The position numbers and the translations under genes are program-made. The notes beneath the pieces were generated by a model. That model was not told the origin of the DNA. It did no database searches and saw only the letters and a program-made list of their open reading frames with translations. Shown in pieces: positions 51,191 to 61,554 of a DNA stretch of 64,000 nt. The stretch covers positions 1,054,001 through 1,118,000 of the forward strand of contig OZ176051.1 in NCBI GenBank assembly GCA_964247055.1. Direction: 5' to 3'. Positions within the stretch are counted from its first letter, which is position 1, and each line of letters opens with the position of its first letter. This DNA comes from Paragordius varius (lineage: Eukaryota > Nematomorpha).

Positions 51191-51500
51191 CAATTCACCC
51201 TCGAACAATTCAAATTCACCCTTAAACAATTCAAATTCACCCTCAAATAAATTATATGTTTTTTAAGATAAAAAATACCTATATATTTTATATAATATTA
51301 AAAATAAAATTTTGTTTTAAAATTAAAATAATACTGAAAAAATAATAAACTATGCCATAAAGATATATTTCATATAATAATGACTTATATTAGTTCGTAA
51401 ACAAATTTATTTTTAGGGTGAATTTGAATAGAGAGGGTGAATTTGAATTATTCAAGGGTGAATTTGAATTGTTCGTGGGTGAATTTGAACTGTAAATGGT
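51191..51500. mobile_element. Foldback element C (21-bp repeats; left end lost)
   Basis: The left side has tandem CAATTCAAATTCACCC units with a period of 21 bp. The right side has the inverse, GGGTGAATTTGAATTGTTC, ending GAACTGTAAATGGT next to ATAT. The interior matches the reverse complement of the element at 62519-62848 (AATACTGAAAAAATAATAAAC, TGCCATAAAGATATA), so both are one subfamily in opposite orientations. The expected ACCATTT left terminus is missing. Confidence 0.75.
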
Positions 51501-52119
51501 ATATTATGCCCAAAAATTATGTTTTGATGTAATTTTGGCTATTAATCCCGCTTTTTAAAACATCTCTTAAAAAGCTGAGTCGGTAGATTTTTTTCTTTCC
51601 ATATTATAAATATATTAAATATTTATAAAAATTATAAGCTTTAATTTGTTTATACTCTAAAAAATTGTACGCTATAATCATACATGTAAGATTATCCATA
51701 CGGAATATATTAGCAAATAAATTTTGCGCGTTTTTTCTGTTGTATTTAAATTTCGACCCAATTGTATACATAAATGCGATTTTCGATTATAACAAATAAT
51801 GGAAAAAAATAAAAAAATTGTTTCTTGCCTGTTAATCGCATTTATTTTTTATTTTAATCCTGAAGCCTTTGACTATCGAATATATGATCCATTATATTTT
51901 TGCTGCACTCGTATTCCACAGCGCTACTAATGTTTTTAAATGATGCATTGAATAACCGAATTATATTTTCTATGTTTCTTATAAAATTAAAATTAACCAA
52001 AAATCTTACTTAAAATTGATACTTTTAAATAAAAAACATTAAACAAAAATATATTACCCTAAACTCAAATCCGGATTAGATGAAGTTATAAAAATATTTT
52101 TATTAAAATATATGTTGCC

Positions 52120-53560
52120 AGATTATTAACACCTTTCAAGTTGAAAATTTGCAATAAATTTTTATTTATTAAATTCTTCATACCGGGTTGATTGTATAGT
52201 TACACCAACTAAATTAACGTGAGTTCAAAAATTTTACGTGACTGGATTAATATACAATTATTTAGCAATAAGCAATTTATATTTCAAAAAAAAATTTATT
52301 GAATACAATTTCTAGTTGCATATCTATTTAGTTTATTGTGTGATTTTTTTTTGAAAAAATTTATTTACAAAAAATACCTGGAGTATATTGTATAAGAGGT
52401 TGAGAATATTTGCGTTTTAACTTTTGTTGATCTTGTTATTATAAAAAAAAATTAAAAAATGATAGTATATTTGAATTTAGTTTATTATGTGAATTTTCTT
52501 GAAAAATTTTATATACAAAAAATACCTGGAGTAAATTGTATCAGGGGTTGAGAATATCTATGTCTTGACTTTATTTGGCATTCTTGTTATAAGAAAAATT
52601 TAAAGAAAGTTTTGAAAAAATAATTGGTCTTCACCTAAGAATTTTTTATTAATAGGGTTTACTGAAATTTTTAGCGATTTAACATGACAGTCAAAATTTT
52701 TAAATTTTATAATAAACCATATAACATTTACATCAGATTGATTTAAATGAACTACCATTCAAAAAATTGAGTTTTTTGCGCTCTTCAGTATCAATATCAG
52801 AGGTGAAACCAAATCAATTACTTGACAGTTTCAGTCTGCATCAGACTCTCCAATCCCCTTCAGAGAATAGCCTTCACGGTTCTTTCGAATTATATGAAAC
52901 ACATGCCTCTATATTTAAAATTTTAAAAATTTCGAATGTCATGTTAAATCGCTATAAATTTTAGTAAACCCTAATAATAAATTCTTAGGTGAAGACCAAT
53001 TATTTTTTCAAATAGAGTAACTTTCTTTAATGAAATATTTATATATAACAAGAATGCCAAATAAAGTCGAGACCTAGATATTCACAACCCCTAATACAAT
53101 TCACACCAGGTATTTTTTGTATATAAAATTTTTCAAGAAAATTCACATAATAAACTAAATTCAAATATACATCATTTTTTATTAATTTTTTATAATATCA
53201 AGATCAAAAGTCAAAACGCAATTATTCTCAACCTCTTATCCAATATACCCCAGGTATTTTTTGTAAATAAATTTTTTAAAAAAAAATCACACAATAAACT
53301 AAATAGATATGCAACTAGAAATTTTATTCAATAAAATTTTTTTTGCAATGATAATTGTTTAATGCTAAATATTTGTAGTTTTATCCAATAACATAAAATA
53401 TTTAATTTTACATAAAATTATTTAGTGTAACTTTATAATAAATTCGGTATTGAGAATTTAATAGATAAGAATAATATATTCGGAAAGTTTCAATTTAAAA
53501 GGTGTTAATAATCTCACGATGTAAAGTTTAATAATTTTGATTATATATTTAAATAGTTCA
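52120..53560. repeat. 1.4-kb palindrome with a GC-richer loop
   Basis: The left arm (52120-52745) is the inverse of 52925-53560. Anchors include ACAAAAAATACCTGGAGTA against its inverse, AATTGGTCTTCACCTAAGAATT, TAGCGATTTAACATGACA, and TAGTTGCATATCTATTTAG. The ATACCGGGTTGATTGTATAG block also matches 17065-17090 of the large arm, so the arms belong to a family present in both palindromes. The loop (about 52746-52920) is GC-richer and open on the plus strand (ELYETHASIFKI). I do not recognise the frame, and it may be chance. Confidence 0.75.
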
Positions 53561-53920
53561 TGCATTGACTTGGGTCCATGTAATATATTTTAATATAAGT
53601 TTTTTAGTTAATTAATTTAAAATCAATTTCTAAATCTCATTTCTACTGAATATATTTTTGTTCTATTATGTGATAAAATGAGTATATTTAAAATAACATG
53701 CTTGTGTTATCTTTTTAAGTTCATTGCCATCTATACAAAGTTGGACCTATTACATTCATTAGTTTTAAAAATATATTAATTAAGAAAAAATCTCTGCTTC
53801 GCGAGTTTGTCGCTTCCTATGTCAAATATTAACTAACGGTGGAATATATAAGTATGCCTTTTTTTATTAATCTTCGAATGACATATTACGAATCTACAGC
53901 AAAATTAATATTTGTGTATA
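53440..53920. repeat. Paralogue of the large arm without the MITE
   Basis: From GGTGTTAATAATCTCACGATG through GATAAAATGAGTATATT to CGAATGACATATTACGAAT this follows 28695-29820 and on into 46134. It lacks the 805-bp MITE: TTTTAATATAAG at 53591-53599 is the unoccupied TA site. It keeps the GCGAGTTTGTCGCTTCCTATG block that the right arm has lost and the left arm retains. Confidence 0.75.
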
Positions 53921-54424
53921 GATTAGCGTTCGGTTTTTAAATCAAAATTCGATAAAATGTACATCATGAAAATATGTAAATTATATGTATAGAAGTTGAA
54001 TTCAAAGATCAATATATTATATAAACTTTGTAAAAATATTATATCATATATTTAATTTAAAGGATTTGATCAGTAAAAAAAATATCGACTTTTCGGAATG
54101 AATACATCAAAATTTAGAATAGCTATCAGACATCCCTTAATAATAAAATACCATAGATATATTTAATACTTAGAAACTTAATGAATATTGCAATTTTATT
54201 GTCTTTTAAAAGCTAAATATGTTGTCCTAACATTCATTTAAAAATGTTCTAAAAAATTTAATCCACGTTTCAAAATCTTCAGCCAGGTTCTAAGGTTTTG
54301 CAAAATGGCCGAAAAGTCAATAACACCTTATTTTTATATATAACAAAATGTCAGTAGTAAATCATGAAATTATTTTAGCCAATTTAAGTTTTAGCGAAAT
54401 TTCCATTTAGTTTACAAATATTAT

Positions 54425-55030
54425 TTTTGTTTAAGGTAATGTTTAACACTTGGATACAACACACTCATTTTAGTCCTTCGATTCAAATTGGGGTAGTTGG
54501 ATACCCCAGGTCTGTTTAAAATTAAATTCTTTAAAAAATATAGAAGGAATCGAAACCATGGCAAAATTTTGCACTTATCTAACATTAATAAACCGAAATA
54601 TATAAAAAACATTATACAAAAATACTTGATATTACTTATTTTAAGCTAAAACCGAAAGGTAAAAATTTCATCAACGTGACATGTGTCAAATTGTAAAATT
54701 GAAAAATTATACAAACTAAACCGCTTTTTCTATTTCTATCAATGTTAGATGTAATTTATATAAAATATTAGCTTTAGTTTTACCCTAATTAAATAAAGAC
54801 GATATTTTGCAAATATTTTGTAAAATAAAAATGGCGTCGAAATAGTTTGAGATGGAGCTTTTTTTTCAAAACAAAATTTTATCAAGATGTTTTGGCATAT
54901 TTATATAATATTTATCAGGATAGAAGCATAAATTTAAATTGGGACCGTTTCCTTCAGTAGTTTTTTAAAAATATTACATTTAATTTAGTATGGGGTATTT
55001 AGATACCCCAATTTGAATCGAGTTAATTTA
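54425..55030. repeat. Dispersed repeat family C, copy 3 (best preserved)
   Basis: The left end has ACACTTGGATACAACACAC and TTCGATTCAAATTGGGGTA followed by a hairpin GGGGTAGTTGGATACCCC. The right end has GGGGTATTTAGATACCCC and AATTTGAATCGAG, the inverse of the left. Close similarity to 2455-3010 runs through the interior. It has no coding frame. Confidence 0.7.
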
Positions 55031-55865
55031 ATTTGGGAAAATTACCCAATATTAAATTAATATTTAAAAAAATATGCTTGTAATAAAAATATTATACCTA
55101 TATCTTAAATAGTATGCTTAAAAATTACAAATAGGCCCAAGAATTTGATAAAAAAGTTAGATGTAGAAATTTAAGAAATGATATAATTATTAAGACTGCA
55201 AAAAAATATAAAAAAACAGCTATTCAAATTAGGCAAAAAGAATATAAAGCGAGGAAAAATAAATGTTCAAAATTTAGTCACGTAAAGAATAGCGTGTTAT
55301 TTATAAACCAAACTAATTTGCATGTTAAGAAAATATACGGTTTTAAAAGTAAAGAGAGTTCATATCATTTTAGTTGTTAAACGGAAAAAAATTATTTAAT
55401 TTACATGTCTATTACATCATGTACGATATTATTCACTTCTCAGTTAATTAAAAATTGTGGATAAAAAGTACAACGGTTTAAAATTACATATAAACAATTC
55501 AAATTAAATTATTTTCTAATATATACCACGAATACGTGCTTTTAAATTCAAATTTTATTAACATAACTTTTTATTTTATCAACAAGAATAAATAAATTAT
55601 AAAAACTAATTTTTTCACTTAATATCCAACTTTATTAGTTTACAATAGGGCTTTTAGTAGTAAAAGAACGGTTGGGATTTTTGTCATTTCGATTAGGCAT
55701 ATTAATTATTTCATCCCTTTTTATATAATTCTCAAAAAGAATATCCAAACATAAAAAAGTTTTAATTCATCTGAACCTTACTCAAGCAATAGGATAGCAT
55801 AATGGAAAATATATATATAGTACACTTTATTAAAAACCAAATTTTGTGTATGTCATTCAATGGAT
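55031..55865. repeat. Paralogous segment matching 8400-8860
   Basis: About 55070-55620 matches 8400-8860 in order and orientation (see that entry). The rest is AT-rich without a supported gene. Confidence 0.5.
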
Positions 55866-56234
55866 TTAAGTGAAAATTGCCTTGGGATAATTAAATGATG
55901 AGTGCGTAGGCTTTGGTGACTTTATAAATATATTTGGACGGAATTTATTGCGATAATTAGGACAGTTGTATTCCCTGTGTTGGCTAAAAGAAAACAATTT
56001 AAAAGCAGTAGGACTGATTTGCAAAGACGTCAATTGCAAGGCCGAGACGGCAGGATCGTAAACATTTCGCTTAAAAATATATGAAGTGGGATTGATTTTA
56101 TCAATTTTTAATTTATTCCTCTGCCCAAAATGTAAAGGTTTATTTTGGTGATTTTCTACAAGCACATCCTTACTGTTAGAATATTTATTAGCAGATCTAA
56201 TATTAACCTTTAAAATTTTCAGGAAAACAATCAC
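55866..56234 (-). CDS. Unidentified frame, about 122 codons
   Basis: This is an open minus-strand frame with mixed, hydrophilic composition, which is unusual for this AT-rich region. It has a basic start, an LHFGQRNKLKIDKINPTSY block and the C-terminal part EYNCPNYRNKFRPNIF. A diverged, interrupted relative of the end can be read at about 9360-9430 on the minus strand. Two copies with some amino-acid similarity suggest a gene or a mobile-element ORF shared by the paralogous segments. I recognise no domain. The ATG is only the first in frame and upstream exons are possible. Confidence 0.35.
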   Translation of the reverse strand: MIVFLKILKVNIRSANKYSNSKDVLVENHQNKPLHFGQRNKLKIDKINPTSYIFKRNVYDPAVSALQLTSLQISPTAFKLFSFSQHREYNCPNYRNKFRPNIFIKSPKPTHSSFNYPKAIFT

Positions 56235-56339
56235 GGATAAAAAACTAATTGTAAATTTTATAAGTAAATTTATCCTGAAAAAATTTCGATAAAAAGGACC
56301 TAAAAAAGTATGTTTATTTTGTCTTGTATTTTTATATTT

Positions 56340-56820
56340 TATAATTTATTTTTTATTTATATATATTTATTTATTTTTTATTTTAAAATTCTTATTTATT
56401 TTTTATTTATTTATTTTTGTTATATTTATTTCTATTTTTAAAATATTTAATTTTATTTTTTTTATTTTATTTAAATTTTTATTTTATTAATTTTATATTT
56501 TTATTATTTATTTTTGAATATTATATTTTTTTTAAAAAAAAATAAATTATATTTTAATTTTTTATTTTATTTTTTTTATTTTATTTAAATTTTTATTTTA
56601 TTAATTTTATATTTTTATTATTTATTTTTGAATATTTTTTTAAAAAAAATTTTTAAATTACATTTTAATTTTTTATTTTATTTTTTATCTTTTAACATAA
56701 TTTACTATTATATTATTTTTTTTATTATTTTATTTTATAGTTCTTTAATTATTATTTAATTAATGTTTTTTGATTTTTAATATTTTTTAATTTGTTTTAT
56801 TATAATTTTTATTTATTTTT
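56340..56820. repeat. A/T-only low-complexity tract, left of foldback B
   Basis: Almost pure T and A with T-rich plus strand. A block of about 115 bp around 56450-56530 (ending TTATTTATTTTTGAATA) is repeated at about 56565-56640. No gene. Confidence 0.8.
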
Positions 56821-56824
56821 ATAT

Positions 56825-58285
56825 ACCATTTCCCAGTCTAAATAAACGTTTTCCCAGTCAATCGAAACAGTTTCCCAATCAATCGAAACTTTTCCCCAGT
56901 CAATCGAAACATTTTCCCAGTCAATCGAAACGTTTTCCCAGTCAATCGAAACGTTTTCCCAGTCAATCGAAACATTTTCCCAGTCAATCGAAACGTTTTC
57001 CCAGTCAATCGAAACATTTTCCCAGTCAATAAAAACATTTTCTCAATCAATAAAAACGTTTTCCCAGTCAATAAAAACGGTTTTATTTTTGATGATAAAT
57101 ATAATAACAAGACATAAAAATAACTTTCAGCCATTATCAGCGTAATATTAGGATATTATTTTTATAAAAACACAATTATTGAATGACAATTTTCAAAATA
57201 TATTCCAGTGCACAATCAGTAATGACTTATTCTTTTAAAGAATTATATTTTTAGAATTTGAGATGTTTTTACGATCATATTTTTTATTTTATTAATGGTT
57301 CGCATAAATATTTGCCGAACGCCTTAAAACAGTTTTTAAACATGTCAAGTTTTTTATAAAAATACTGTCGGAAAAAATATCTAAACCAAAATTTTTTTCG
57401 ATAAAAATGTTTTTCATTTAAAAAATTTAATAAAAAGATATTTGACTAAAACAGGGGTGTCTAACCACGCGGGCCGCATTACTCAAAAAGCACGGCGTTC
57501 CATTCGATATATTTCATAAATAATTTTATGATTAGACATAATAAGACTGTAAAATACAAAAATATAACATTAAGATTTTGTGGGCATATTTTTGCATATA
57601 GATTTCCAATTTTTCGTGGGCCGCAGAAAGATACTCGGCAGGCCGCCTTAGTCCCCCGATGAACCAAATAAAAAATATTATAAAGTTATGGTAAAATTTA
57701 TGTTTAAGATCGAATATGAAGTATGACCTTTGAGATAAAAATGGCATATTATTTTTATTTTTAATATTTCATCCGAAACTATAGATTTTTTAAGTTAGCC
57801 ACAAATAATGCGAACCATCAATAAAATAAAAAATATTATCTTAAAAACATCTCAAATTCCAAAAATATACTTTAAAAGAATAAGTCATTACTGATTGTGC
57901 ATTGGAATATATTTTGAAAATTGTCATTCAATAATTGTGTTTTTATAAAAATAATATCCTAATATTACGCTGATAATGGCTGAAAGTTATTTTTATGTCT
58001 TGTTATTATATTTATCATCAAAAATAAAACCGTTTTTATTGACTGGGAAAACGTTTTTATTGATTGGGAAAATGTTTTTATTGACTGGGAAAATGTTTCG
58101 ATTGACTGAGAAAACGTTTCGATTGACTGGGAAAATGTTTCGATTGACTGGGAAAACGTTTCGATTGACTGGGAAAATGTTTCGATTGACTGGGAAAATG
58201 TTTCGATTGACTGGGAAAACGTTTCGATTGATTGGGAAAATGTTTCGATTGATTGGGAAAACGTTTATTTAGACTGGGAAATGGT
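56825..58285. mobile_element. Foldback element B, near-complete, 1.46 kb
   Basis: The ends are ACCATTTCCCAGTC and its inverse GACTGGGAAATGGT, with ATAT on both outer sides. Each arm is about 490 bp: about eleven tandem 21-bp units (core TTGACTGGGAAAACGTTT), then a unique stretch including GCTGAAAGTTATTTTTATGTC that is inverted at the other end. The arms are nearly symmetric, down to unit order (CGA-containing units outside, AAA-containing units inside). The about 490-bp loop holds a hAT-like end and no transposase. Long arms made of short tandem repeats are the hallmark of foldback transposons. Because 21 is a multiple of 3, the arrays are open in several frames and give heptapeptide repeats (RLTGKTF); I do not consider these proteins. 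Confidence 0.85.
57452..57665. mobile_element. Possible hAT-like fragment inside the foldback loop
   Basis: Starts CAGGGGTGTCTAACCACGCG followed by GGGCCGC, and later has GTGGGCCGCAG and GGCCGCCTTAGTCCCCC. CAGGGGTGTC with GGCCGC runs is a common terminus of hAT-type non-autonomous elements. GC content is far above its surroundings. The other terminus is not evident, so only part is probably present. Confidence 0.4.
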
Positions 58286-58289
58286 ATAT

Positions 58290-59090
58290 TTTTCAATTTT
58301 TTTTATATATTTTTTTAAATTATTTTTTAATATATTATTTGAATTTTTCTTTATCATATAATACTTTTAATAATTTTTTTATTTTTTTAATTTGTTTTAT
58401 TATTTATTATTTTAATATTTTTATTTATTTATTTTTTATTAATTCATTAATTTTTATTCTTTTTTTATTTTATATTTTATTTTAATTTTTATTTAATTTA
58501 TTTTTTATTTTTTTATATTTAAAATTTTAAATTTTGATTTTTTTATTTATTTTTTAATATCATAATTTCATTTTATATTATTTTTTATTTATTTATTTTT
58601 AAATTTTTTTTTTTTATATTTAATTATCATTTTTTTATTTTTTATATATATTTAATTCTTAATGTTTGTTTATTTATTTAGTATTTTTTTATTTTAATAT
58701 TTTTTATATTTTTTATTTTATCATTTACATATATATTTTATATTATTTTTTATTTTTATCATAATTTCTTATTATATTATTTTTATTTAATTTTTTAATC
58801 TCAATTTTTAATTTAATTATTATATTTTAATTTAATATTTTATATATTTTATTTTATCATTAACAATATAATTTATATTATTTTTTTATTTTATCATAAT
58901 TGCTTATATTATTTTTATTTTTTATTAATTTATCAATTTTTAATATTTAATTATTATTTTTTTATTTTAATATTTTTTATATTTTTTATATTTTTTTTTA
59001 TTTTATCATTTATATTTTTTATTATTTTTTATTTTTTACCATAATTTTATATTATGTTTTAATTTATTATTTAATTTTTTAATTTATCAA
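58290..59090. repeat. A/T-only low-complexity tract, right of foldback B
   Basis: Almost pure T and A, T-rich on the plus strand as on the other side of the foldback. This suggests the element inserted into one long A/T tract. No gene. Confidence 0.8.
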
Positions 59091-59199
59091 TAGCCTAAAA
59101 TGGCGAAGAATATTTGGTATTCTCGCCCACATCTGAAAATAAAATTTTGTAAAAATATAGTTTTGCATTTTAAATATAGTTAAATCATCATTTTTGGAT

Positions 59200-59365
59200 G
59201 TATCATATGGTTCTTACCAAAAATATTTTATCAAACATAATATCGCTATTTTACGATGTTGCGCAATTACCACAAAAGTGCAAATAACTTTCCATACATG
59301 TAAAACCCAAAACCACCATAGGAATCCTGATACATCTATCTATCACAAAATATGCATTTCATTAA
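59200..59365. repeat. Right end of a family B repeat
   Basis: GCGCAATTACCACAAAAGTGC, AAATAACTTTCC and AAAACCACCATAGGAAT correspond to ACAATTACCAAAAAAGTG and AAAGCACCATGACATTC at the right end of 48845-49495. The rest of that copy is lost in the low-complexity tract. Confidence 0.45.
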
Positions 59366-59369
59366 AATA

Positions 59370-59800
59370 TTTTTAGACCCTCCGACGCAGTGAAGTCATA
59401 CAAGTAATAAACGACTACGTATATTTCGGAAACCAAATGACCAATGAATATGGAGAAAGCAATTAGATATCACGTTTACCAAAGATGGGTTAAGTTTCAC
59501 ATATCAAATCCAATTTCAAAACATCCATATGCATCTATAAGAACAAAGGTAAAATATATAAGGTAGTCGATCAATCTCATGCAGTAGTACATGGGCACCG
59601 ACTGAGCAAAAGATTTATAATGTGGATAGCAAAAGAAAGAACAGTAACGCTGTTTGAAGAAAAATTGGAAATAATGGATAACGATGTTATATTCATATTT
59701 AACGACACACCGAAGGCCTGACTAACACAATGTTAGAATGGATTATCAATTAAAACAGAAAAAGAAGACCGCGTATAAGTTGCACTATTAAAATTGGAAA
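59370..59800 (+). mobile_element. LINE reverse-transcriptase C-terminal fragment
   Basis: Plus-strand pieces read EVIQVINDYVYFGNQMTNE (the ..YVYLG.... segment after the catalytic core) near 59388, SICIYKNKGKIYK, and later TNTMLEWIIN and NRKRRPRIS near 59725 (the ..W.P...RSRGRPK.RW C-terminal block). Stops and frame changes intervene. It is a different LINE from the one at 10.06 kb. Confidence 0.6.
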
Positions 59801-60501
59801 TGCAAATCAAACCTAAGATATACCCGGATGGCATACATGAATCGGATTTAGTACGGAAAAAATTTTTACATATTATTCACCAAACCTCTACTCCTGTAGC
59901 ACAGCAAATGTGATGATATATAATAGATGAAAAAAAATATTTAATTGGTTAAAAAAATAATAGTTCATTAAACCTGTTTTGACCGAATTAAAAATATTTC
60001 CAACATATTGTTCTCAATTTTTTTACATATTTATGTCCAAAGTATATCAGCATTTGATATATAATTTCAAAAAATTTACTTCTTCGTTTTGGGCAAATGC
60101 AAGATAAGGTCCTAATTTAAAAATCGTTTTGCCAAGATTAGTAAAGCTGTTTTGGCATATTGATAAACCATGAATGAATACAATATAAGTAAATCTGATG
60201 TAATCCTCATATTATATAATTTTAAGCTAACAACACGAATAAAACTTAATTACAAAAATACACAAAGGTGTTGAACAACTGTCTAATCCACCAATAAAAA
60301 TTTAAACAATACAAAGCATACAAAAACAATATCTTTTTTTCGTAGTGAGATTCCAAATTGGAATAAAATAAATCAATATGTTACGTAAATTTATCTGTTA
60401 ATTTACAATATAATACCAAAATCTGAAACCATGTTCAAATAAATTTATTTAATAATTTATTAATGAGTATTACAATGGTCTTATATAAAAAACTAATTAT
60501 A
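59801..60501. other. No recognised gene; downstream flank of NAPRT
   Basis: AT-rich. AATAAA motifs on the minus strand shortly after the NAPRT stop (about 60440-60460) could serve as a polyadenylation signal. Nothing else is supported. Confidence 0.4.
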
Positions 60502-61034
60502 TTAGGACAATTCACTAATAGGAGCATTTTCCTCCCATAACTTTTGAATTAAATTATACATTGTTTCGGTTACAGATACCTTGTAAGGGGTCGGATTTAA
60601 ATGCCTTTTGTGATCGGATCGTAGAGTTATCAAATTACTTTGAACGAAATCACGTATTTGTTGCAGAGATTGCAATTTAGTTTGTATCTATCTAAATGAA
60701 AAACAAAAAAAACCTTCCCATTTTGCCAATAAAGTTTGAGTAAGGGCTCAACGCGACTTGGGTTAACAAACGTTCTAAGAGATGACTAAAATGTAAAAAT
60801 GAGACATCAAAAAAATACTTGAAATGGATGTCTGCAAAGAATTTTAACTCCGGCCTGTACTTCGGAAGATTCTGTGTCAGATTGAATAAGATCTAAAATT
60901 GCTTTGCCTAGAAAGTTAGGTATAAATATACCATCTTTTCCGTATAAGCGATAAACCTTCTTTTTGCCAGGGATCGTCATTTTCTCCACATCTTGAGTTA
61001 ATTTCATGCGTTGTTTTCCATCTATTTCAACCAA
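60502..61034 (-). CDS. NAPRT: Nicotinate phosphoribosyltransferase, C-terminal four exons
   Basis: NAPRT makes nicotinate mononucleotide from nicotinate and PRPP, the first step of the Preiss-Handler route to NAD, in the cytosol. The minus-strand exons are 60932-61034, 60819-60907, 60714-60785 and 60502-60687, joined by GT-AG introns of 24, 33 and 26 bp; they give about 149 residues ending in TAA. They read [18 protein letters not shown], then [43 protein letters not shown], and [14 protein letters not shown]. These match the family's end in order and spacing (compare human PRMKLTEDPEKQTLPG, RLLGSDG, VEPLLRL, YQVVLSERLQALVNSL). Full-length NAPRT is about 540 residues. No upstream exon was found within the next 600 bp, so this is either a gene with a longer intron upstream or a 5'-truncated copy. 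No stop or frameshift occurs in the four exons. Confidence 0.85.
60688..60713 (-). other. NAPRT: 26-bp intron of NAPRT
   Basis: GTTTTTTTTG...GATAG. Removing it joins ...YWQNGK to [10 protein letters not shown], as in the family alignment. A nearer AG at CATTTAG would put a stop in frame. Confidence 0.65.
60786..60818 (-). other. NAPRT: 33-bp intron of NAPRT
   Basis: GTATTTTTTTG...CATTTTAG. Removal joins RHPFQ to [10 protein letters not shown] in phase 0. It contains an in-frame stop, so translation needs splicing. Confidence 0.75.
60908..60931 (-). other. NAPRT: 24-bp intron of NAPRT
   Basis: GTATATTTATACC...TTTCTAG splits a glycine codon; removal gives GKDGKAILDL, matching the family's GSDG..L.D. 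Retention would stay open and add eight residues not found in NAPRT. Confidence 0.7.
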
Positions 61035-61554
61035 CTTGGATGCGTTTAAGATAGATTAGAAATGAATAATGTACCAAATCAATGCATTTTAAATAAAATA
61101 GTAGAATTTTTATGAAATGTAGTGTTTAATTTACTACTATTCCAACTGTATTAATGTTAATAGTTCTTAAACTAATAAAAATGGCCATATTTAAAAAATT
61201 TTTAACGAAATATGGCAGTTAAATTTAAAATTAATATGAGAAAATATATAACATATTAATATATATAAATTATAAAACCAATAAAAATTTAGTATCATAA
61301 AATAATTAATATATAAAGTAAATTTTGTAGCAGTTTGTCAGAAAATGAAGTAAGATTATGCGTATATGAAGAATTTATACAAGCAAAAAATAGAGATTAC
61401 ATCAATATTAATTGGATCTTTAAGGGTTAAAAAATGTATAAATATATGAAACGTGAGTACGATTAGTTGGTGCAATATAATAGAGAAATTGTGTATCTAC
61501 TATATATGTTTTTAACTATGAAATAGAAACATAGAGACAAAGAATAAAAGACGT

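Noticed and set aside
56846-57070. Possible CRISPR-like array (regular short repeats)
   Set aside because: The units are directly adjacent tandem copies without unique spacers, in an animal-type sequence.
56838-57134. Long frame of heptapeptide repeats (RLTGKTF) on the minus strand, mirrored at 57976-58272
   Set aside because: The repeats are a by-product of 21-bp DNA units (21 = 7 codons); the same array is open on both strands and in both arms, so it is structural DNA of a foldback element.
60502-61034. Ciliate origin, suggested by tiny introns and TA-bounded elements
   Set aside because: NAPRT ends in TAA with no in-frame TAA/TAG codons used as sense, and the LINEs are of animal type. 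I could not exclude it completely from one gene.
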